Origin: Bacteroidales bacterium | GTDB lineage: Bacteria > Bacteroidota > Bacteroidia > Bacteroidales > UBA7960 | Direction of reading: 5' to 3' | Length of the DNA: 8,523 nucleotides | NCBI GenBank assembly: GCA_003557765.1 | Contig: PWNO01000143.1 | Span: forward strand, 1 to 8,523 | Shown here: positions 4,949 through 8,523 of the stretch, one piece after another | How positions within the stretch are numbered: position 1 is the stretch's first letter | Layout of the letters: every line of letters starts with the position of its first letter | Notes under the pieces: model-generated | Databases searched by the model: none | Told to the model about the DNA's origin: nothing | The model's input: only the letters and a program-made list of their open reading frames with translations | Made by a program: the position numbers and the translations under genes

Positions 4949-6217
4949 ATGATAGAGATCAATCAGGATTCATTTGAGAAGGAACTTCAGAGCCATTCGT
5001 TGGTGGTATTGGACTTTTATTCCACTGAGTGTCCACCTTGTGAGGCCCTGGCACCTAAGTTTGATGCCCTCGATCAGCTATATGGGAAGGATATCCGCTT
5101 CATCAAGATGTTTCGCCAGGGAAATCGCGAGCTGGCTGAGAAAATGGGGGTAAAAGGTTCGCCGACCCTGTTGTTTTTCAAGGATGGGCAACAGGTTGGG
5201 GATGTACTTACGGGTGGCATTCGCCGGTCGGACGTGATGCGCAACCTGGATGCCTTATTGCCTGAAGACAAGATAAAGGATATCCACGCTTCCATCACAC
5301 CTAAGATTACGGAAACGGAAACCCTTGTTCTTGGTGCGGGTCCCGGTGGACTGGCAGCTGCCATATACCTGGCGCAGGCGAAGGTGGATACCTTGGTGGT
5401 GGACCCATTGCTGCCAGGAGGACAGGTTTCTACGACGCACCAGGTAAGCAATTACCCTGGTTTTATTGATCCCCAGCCTGGTTTCATGCTGGCCCATAAC
5501 ATGGCAGAACAGGCAAAGCTTGCAGGTGCGAAAATGAAGGTGGCCGTGGAGATCAACAAGGTGGATCTTACCAAAAAAGAGGTGATCGTGGATGGCCACG
5601 AAACCATCAGGGCAAAAAAGATTCTGCTCTCAACTGGTGCTTCTCCCCGGTATTTAAATGTGGAGGGCGAAAAGGAGTATTATGGCAAGGGCATTTCTTA
5701 CTGTGCCACTTGTGATGCAAAATATTATCACGACAAGGAGGTGGTCATCATTGGTGGGGGCAATACAGCCGTAGAGGAGAGCGAGTTCATCTCCAAGTTT
5801 GCATCCAAAATTATCATGGTGCAGCAGTTGCCGCACCTGACAGCCAATCGCGCTGCACAGGAGCGTGCCATGGCCGACCCGAAGATTGATATTTTATATT
5901 CGCACGAGCCCCGCGGTTTTTATCGTAAAGGAGACCAGATGATGGTCAGGGTGGAGGAGCTGGATACCGGCAAGGTCAAAGAGCTCGTCACCGATGGGGT
6001 GTTTGTGTTTGTGGGAATGAAACCTAACTTGGAAGGCATCGATGGCGGACTTGAAACGGATGACTGGGGTTACCTCAAGGTGGATCATGAGATGCGCACC
6101 AACCTCCCTGATGTATTTGCCGCCGGGGATGTCATCAGCAAGCAAATCAGGCAGATCACCACGGCCGTATCCGATGGCACCATTGCCAGCATTGTGATTG
6201 CCAGGGAACTGCAGTAA
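4949..6217 (+). CDS. Thioredoxin - thioredoxin-reductase-like fusion protein (FAD-dependent)
   Basis: The 422 residues contain two redox modules. Residues 1-105 are a thioredoxin domain with active site C28-P-P-C31 in FYSTECPPCEALAP and the conserved cis-proline P72 (GSPTLLFF). After a short linker, residues 123-422 form a low-molecular-weight thioredoxin-reductase fold: FAD-binding GAGPGGLAAA (129-138), redox pair C252-A-T-C255, NAD(P)-binding GGGNTAVEE (269-277) and FAD-binding AAGDV (391-395) with RQITTAVSDGT. Electrons would pass from a pyridine nucleotide through FAD and the CATC pair to the fused thioredoxin and on to cytoplasmic disulfides. Oddly, where E. coli TrxB has HRRDGFR for the NADPH 2'-phosphate, this protein has QQLPHLTAN (292-300), so NADH or another donor is possible. 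Trx fusions at the C-terminus of TrxR are known (Mycobacterium leprae); here Trx is N-terminal. ATG 4949 is used because the overlapping ATG at 4944 meets a stop after two codons. Confidence 0.9.
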   Translation: MIEINQDSFEKELQSHSLVVLDFYSTECPPCEALAPKFDALDQLYGKDIRFIKMFRQGNRELAEKMGVKGSPTLLFFKDGQQVGDVLTGGIRRSDVMRNLDALLPEDKIKDIHASITPKITETETLVLGAGPGGLAAAIYLAQAKVDTLVVDPLLPGGQVSTTHQVSNYPGFIDPQPGFMLAHNMAEQAKLAGAKMKVAVEINKVDLTKKEVIVDGHETIRAKKILLSTGASPRYLNVEGEKEYYGKGISYCATCDAKYYHDKEVVIIGGGNTAVEESEFISKFASKIIMVQQLPHLTANRAAQERAMADPKIDILYSHEPRGFYRKGDQMMVRVEELDTGKVKELVTDGVFVFVGMKPNLEGIDGGLETDDWGYLKVDHEMRTNLPDVFAAGDVISKQIRQITTAVSDGTIASIVIARELQ

Positions 6218-6231
6218 GCAGCACCCCACAT

Positions 6232-6705
6232 TTATTGATGATGATAGGGGCTCCCTTTGATGATGGAGAATGCCCGGTACAGCTGCTCGATAAAAAACAG
6301 CCTGACCATTTGGTGTGAAAAGGTCATTGGGGAAAGACTCATTTTTTCATGGGGCAGGCTTTTCAGTCTGTCGCTGAAGCCATAGGGGCCTCCCACGACA
6401 AACAGCACGCTCCTGGTGGATCGGTTCATCAGGTTGGACAGGTATTTGGCGAATCCCGGTGAACTGAATTGCTTTCCGCGCTCGTCCAGCAGCATACACA
6501 AGTCATGCTGTGCGTGCTGTTTGATAATCGCGTCTGCCTCCATGTCTTTCCTGGCATTTTCCGGCAGACTGTTCCATTTTTTTTGCACCGGTGCCTCCAA
6601 TACCTTTACTTCAGCATGGCGTTTCAGGCGCTTCTGGTACTCCCGGATGCCTTCACGCAGGTATTCCTGGTCTGTCTTGCCGATGAATAATAGGGTGATT
6701 TTCAT
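6232..6705 (-). CDS. rlmH: 23S rRNA (pseudouridine1915-N3)-methyltransferase RlmH
   Basis: The 157-residue protein has the normal length of RlmH, a SPOUT (trefoil-knot) enzyme that uses S-adenosylmethionine to methylate N3 of pseudouridine 1915 in helix 69 of 23S rRNA on assembled 70S ribosomes. Landmarks are the N-terminus MKITLLFIGKT, LLDERGKQFSS (72-82), the SAM-binding loop FVVGGPYGFS (102-111) and the near-invariant knot C-terminus from LSLSP-like SLSPMTFSHQMVR (123-135) to KGSPYHHQ (150-157). It converges on the Trx-TrxR gene with only 14 bp between stop codons. Its upstream side is a repeat-rich intergenic region shared with the divergent DUF4783-like gene. The product acts as a homodimer in related bacteria. 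No anomaly is visible. Confidence 0.96.
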   Translation of the reverse strand: MKITLLFIGKTDQEYLREGIREYQKRLKRHAEVKVLEAPVQKKWNSLPENARKDMEADAIIKQHAQHDLCMLLDERGKQFSSPGFAKYLSNLMNRSTRSVLFVVGGPYGFSDRLKSLPHEKMSLSPMTFSHQMVRLFFIEQLYRAFSIIKGSPYHHQ

Positions 6706-6719
6706 GATTTAAGTTTGTC

Positions 6720-6776
6720 AAAAGGACTAAAGGACAAAAAGTCAAAAGGCCGATATGTCGAAAAGTCCAAAAGTCC
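6720..6776. repeat. Tandem array of degenerate 8-bp units
   Basis: Seven consecutive units, nearly all 8 bp, are visible: AAAAGGAC, TAAAGGAC, AAAAAGTC, AAAAGGCCG (9 bp), ATATGTCG, AAAAGTCC, AAAAGTCC. The consensus is AAAA-G-k-m-C with the GGAC and GTCC forms in opposite halves. The left units can therefore pair with the right ones, with CGATATGTCG at the centre. The array starts 15 bp upstream of the rlmH start codon and overlaps where its promoter would be expected. Confidence 0.7.
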
Positions 6777-6808
6777 TGGAATGCAGTGTATTGTGCCTGG
6801 GCGAAGAG

Positions 6809-6915
6809 GTTTGAAGTTTGAGATTGCCCGAGGCATTTGTGTGCATTTGTGAAAACTATTTGTGTTAATTTGTGGATTCCTTAAATGGGGTAACTTCAAA
6901 CCACAAACTTCAAAC
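6809..6915. repeat. Perfect 12-bp inverted repeat
   Basis: GTTTGAAGTTTG (6809-6820) and CAAACTTCAAAC (6904-6915) are exact reverse complements 83 bp apart. A second partial copy, CTTCAAACC (6894-6902), pairs with GGTTTGAAG (6808-6816), so either right-hand copy can pair with the left arm. The enclosed DNA contains the ATTTGTG repeats. There is no coding capacity and no sign of transposase remains. Confidence 0.7.
6835..6874. repeat. Four ATTTGTG words in quasi-tandem
   Basis: ATTTGTG occurs at 6835-6841, 6845-6851, 6858-6864 and 6868-6874, with start-to-start spacing of 10, 13 and 10 bp. The first two are part of an adjacent GCATTTGTG pair. Similar ATTCGTG/ATTTGTG runs are familiar to me from Bacteroidetes intergenic DNA, but I cannot cite a described family. 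Confidence 0.6.
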
Positions 6916-7068
6916 ATTTTTAATTGTTTCGGATGATTCTAAAAACCATTTGACGAAGATAAAACTTGTATTCAATACCAGATGATTATTTTGCGATGCT
7001 TTTTTATGCGCATTGGATTGTTTTTGGTTTGATTTTTGCTGTTAATATATGTTAATGGTTTTTAGCCA

Positions 7069-7503
7069 ATGAATGTATCACCTGTTAATGTGTTTCCCAT
7101 GTATTTGCTGCGTTTGCTGTCATTTGCTTTGCTTTTGGGATTTTTCCCTGGTGTAAATGCTGTGGTACAGGACGATGCCGATGATGTGGTAAGCGACATC
7201 ATCGATGCCATAGAGGGCGGGCGCGCCCGTGATGTGTCTGCCTTTTTTGGTTCAAACGTGGATTTAACTACGCCTGGTGCCGAAGGAACTTACAGCAAAT
7301 CCCATGCGGAAATGATCGTGCGTGATTTTTTTTCCCGGAATACTCCTTCATCTTTTCGCCTGACACATCGCGGCCCCATGCGCGATGGGTCTGTTTTCGT
7401 CAGCGGACGGCTCACCACAATAGAAGGAAAAAACTACCGGTGTCATATCCTGATCAAAAAGATATCCGGCGATTATGTCTTGCATCAACTCAAATTTGAA
7501 TGA
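7069..7503 (+). CDS. DUF4783-like exported protein of unknown function
   Basis: The 144-residue product has a hydrophobic N-terminal segment, LLRLLSFALLLGFFPGV, followed by VNA just before VVQDD. This fits a signal peptide cleaved after A31 (VNA) and a mature protein of about 113 residues outside the cytoplasm. The mature part resembles the Bacteroidetes DUF4783 family by its pattern: a DAIEGGRARDVSAFFGSNVDL start, a YSKSHAEMIVRDFFSRN segment and a C-terminal ISGDYVLHQLKFE. This suggests a small NTF2/SnoaL-like cone fold. No catalytic residues or biochemical role are known to me. M1 at 7069 is kept, but M11 at 7099 (MYLLRLL) would give a more compact signal peptide; neither has a Shine-Dalgarno. 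The gene is divergent from rlmH and followed 110 bp later by a transporter gene. Confidence 0.78.
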   Translation: MNVSPVNVFPMYLLRLLSFALLLGFFPGVNAVVQDDADDVVSDIIDAIEGGRARDVSAFFGSNVDLTTPGAEGTYSKSHAEMIVRDFFSRNTPSSFRLTHRGPMRDGSVFVSGRLTTIEGKNYRCHILIKKISGDYVLHQLKFE

Positions 7504-7525
7504 AATGACCGGGCCACTTTCCAAA

Positions 7526-7533
7526 TAAGTTTG
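7526..7533 (+). promoter_or_regulatory. Exact Bacteroidetes -7 box upstream of the permease gene
   Basis: TAAGTTTG matches TAnnTTTG exactly, 80 nt before the permease ATG and just after the preceding stop codon. The nearest TTTG upstream (7495-7498) is 27 nt away, longer than the usual spacer, so a proper -33 box is missing. It suggests that the permease may have its own promoter. Confidence 0.3.
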
Positions 7534-7554
7534 TATTTTTAGCAGCTGTTAATC

Positions 7555-7582
7555 TGCCCTGTGTGATGAATAAGGCAGGGTA
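7555..7582 (+). promoter_or_regulatory. Hairpin in the permease leader
   Basis: TGCCCTG (7555-7561) pairs with CAGGGTA (7576-7582), seven pairs including one G-U, around a 14-nt loop. The loop holds the ATG of a 13-codon frame (7566-7607) ending 6 nt before the permease start. It could affect translation of the downstream gene, but it is short and could be chance. Confidence 0.2.
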
Positions 7583-7613
7583 CATGCCATGCAGGTTAAA
7601 AAAATAGCCGCTA

Positions 7614-8523
7614 ATGTCGTTTGATGTCATTGTTGTGCTGATCGTGCTGACGGGCGCGGTAGTGATGTTTGCCACGGAGCGCTTTCCGGTGGACGTGGTA
7701 GCCATCGTGGCCATGTCGGTACTGGTGGTCACCGGTGTGATCACACCAACACAGGGTGTTTCCGGCTTCAGCAATTCCGCGACCATTACGGTGGCCTTCA
7801 TGTTTATCCTCAGTGCCGCCCTCTTTAAGTCCGGTGCTGTGGTAAGCATCGGCAACAAGATCGCCGAACTCTTCAAGTTTAATTTCTGGCTAGCCATTTT
7901 CGTGACGATGATCACCGTGGGCGTCATTTCGGCCTTTATCAACAATACGCCGGTGGTAGCCATCTTTATTCCCATCCTGGTTGGTGCTGCTGCAAAGTCT
8001 AAGCTAAGTGTGGCCAAGATGCTGATGCCCCTTTCGTATGCCTCTATGTTTGGCGGGGTATGCACCTTGATCGGCACCTCCACGAACATCCTGGTTAGCG
8101 GTATAGCAGCTGACAGCGGCCTGGAGCCCTTTTCGATGTTTGAGCTTTCGCGCATGGGGCTCATCTTTTTCGGTATTGGGCTGCTCTACATGATGACCAT
8201 TGGCATCCGGCTGATCCCCAAGCGCGGCATGGACGACGGTTTGATGAAAAAATTTGGCATGGGGGATTATATGACCGAGATCGTATTGTTGCCCAACGCT
8301 CCGTCGGTTGGAAAATCCATTATGGACTCGCCGCTTGTACGTAAACTGGACATTGACATTACCGAGGTGAACCGCAAGGGACAATCTTTCATTACACCCT
8401 CTAAGGACCTGGTTTTACAGGCAGGAGACGTGCTTAAGGTGCGCTGCAATGTGGAAAAGATCAAAGCACTCAAGCAAAAGGAAGGAGTGGCCCTGAAAAG
8501 CGATGCCAAATTTAAACCCGGCA
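7614..8523 (+). CDS. SLC13/DASS-family permease with TrkA-C (RCK-C)-like domain (C-terminus beyond window)
   Basis: The frame is open from ATG 7614 to the right edge (303 residues, no stop). The start is strongly hydrophobic, with membrane segments near 4-20, 28-43, 57-77, 91-109, 113-127 and 181-199. It has the two short motifs of SLC13-like carriers: INNTP (109-113) after TM4, and GTSTN (154-158) in the re-entrant segment GGVCTLIGTSTNILVSG. These form the sodium and substrate sites in relatives that carry dicarboxylates, citrate or sulfate. Residues about 218-285 (TEIVLLPNAPSVGKSI to AGDVLKVRCN) look like a TrkA-C domain, which in this subfamily is a cytoplasmic insert between the two membrane halves. 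The second half should lie beyond the window, giving a protein of roughly 590-610 residues. Substrate is not predictable; sulfate or another anion, or a regulated carboxylate, is possible. Confidence 0.88.
   Translation, partial: MSFDVIVVLIVLTGAVVMFATERFPVDVVAIVAMSVLVVTGVITPTQGVSGFSNSATITVAFMFILSAALFKSGAVVSIGNKIAELFKFNFWLAIFVTMITVGVISAFINNTPVVAIFIPILVGAAAKSKLSVAKMLMPLSYASMFGGVCTLIGTSTNILVSGIAADSGLEPFSMFELSRMGLIFFGIGLLYMMTIGIRLIPKRGMDDGLMKKFGMGDYMTEIVLLPNAPSVGKSIMDSPLVRKLDIDITEVNRKGQSFITPSKDLVLQAGDVLKVRCNVEKIKALKQKEGVALKSDAKFKPG

Larger units (their letters stand above)
6706..7068. other. Repeat-rich divergent intergenic region between rlmH and the DUF4783-like gene
   Basis: This 363-bp stretch has no convincing gene. 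From left to right it holds an array of 8-bp words (6720-6776), the left arm of a 12-bp inverted repeat (6809-6820), four ATTTGTG words (6835-6874), the right arm (6904-6915), and an AT-rich stretch leading to the DUF4783-like start. TTATTTTG at 6986-6993 is one mismatch from the Bacteroidetes -7 box, with a weak CTTG 17 nt upstream. A 71-codon minus-strand frame across the repeats (6917-6702) is not coding-like. Confidence 0.75.

Noticed and set aside
6220..6252. A bidirectional terminator between the converging Trx-TrxR and rlmH genes
   Set aside because: The only stem is AGCaCCCC with GGGGCT, six pairs with a bulge and a long loop, inside the end of rlmH and without T-runs.
6720..6915. A CRISPR array or insertion sequence in the repeat-rich gap
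   Set aside because: The repeats are 7-12 bp with no regular spacers, no cas genes and no transposase remnants.
6702..6917. A 71-codon minus-strand frame upstream of rlmH
   Set aside because: It overlaps the repeat arrays and its residues merely translate those repeats.
7566..7607. A 13-codon leader frame before the permease
   Set aside because: It has no distinctive residues or regulatory logic; mentioned only as part of the leader hairpin.
7490..8164. A 224-codon minus-strand open frame
   Set aside because: It is antisense to the permease and is a low-complexity Thr/Ala/Met-rich mirror of membrane-segment codons.

Overview
The window looks like a chromosomal segment of a Bacteroidota (Bacteroidetes) bacterium, perhaps of the Cytophagales type; the rank below phylum is a guess. 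Reasons: a DUF4783-type secreted protein, a family I know mainly from this phylum; start codons with no clear Shine-Dalgarno but AT-rich leaders; sites resembling the Bacteroidetes promoter (TTTG / TAnnTTTG); and intergenic regions filled with short degenerate word repeats. Base composition is near half GC in genes and clearly AT-rich between them (estimated by eye). No mobile element, CRISPR, tRNA or rRNA was seen.

Layout. Positions 1-4478 lie on the minus strand: a biotin carboxylase (4478-2973), a separate biotin carboxyl carrier protein (2840-2328) and a carboxyltransferase (2126-597) form a three-gene acyl-CoA (probably propionyl-CoA) carboxylase operon. It is followed by a nucleotidyltransferase-fold protein with an N-terminal winged-helix-like region, whose C-terminus runs off the left edge. 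A 470-bp divergent region (4479-4948) separates this operon from a plus-strand gene for a thioredoxin domain fused to a thioredoxin-reductase-like flavoprotein (4949-6217). rlmH (6705-6232) converges on it with a 14-bp gap. A repeat-rich intergenic region (6706-7068) leads to the DUF4783-like protein (7069-7503) and then an SLC13-family permease with a TrkA-C/RCK-C-like domain (from 7614), cut by the right edge.

How the genes work together. The three carboxylase genes form one enzyme: biotin carboxylase charges biotin on the carrier with CO2, and the carboxyltransferase passes it to an acyl-CoA, probably propionyl-CoA giving methylmalonyl-CoA. The Trx-TrxR fusion would be a self-contained disulfide reductase, but its reductase half lacks the usual NADPH 2'-phosphate motif. 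rlmH is a ribosome-modification housekeeping gene. The last two genes are an exported protein of unknown function and a membrane transporter, with no evident link to the carboxylase.

Most is ordinary core genome and I see no clearly new multi-gene system. The points most worth a second look are the atypical Trx-TrxR fusion and the Cys-containing short reading frame ending one base before it, a Cys at the substrate-specificity position of the carboxyltransferase, and tandem 7-mer and 8-mer arrays and palindromes between genes.
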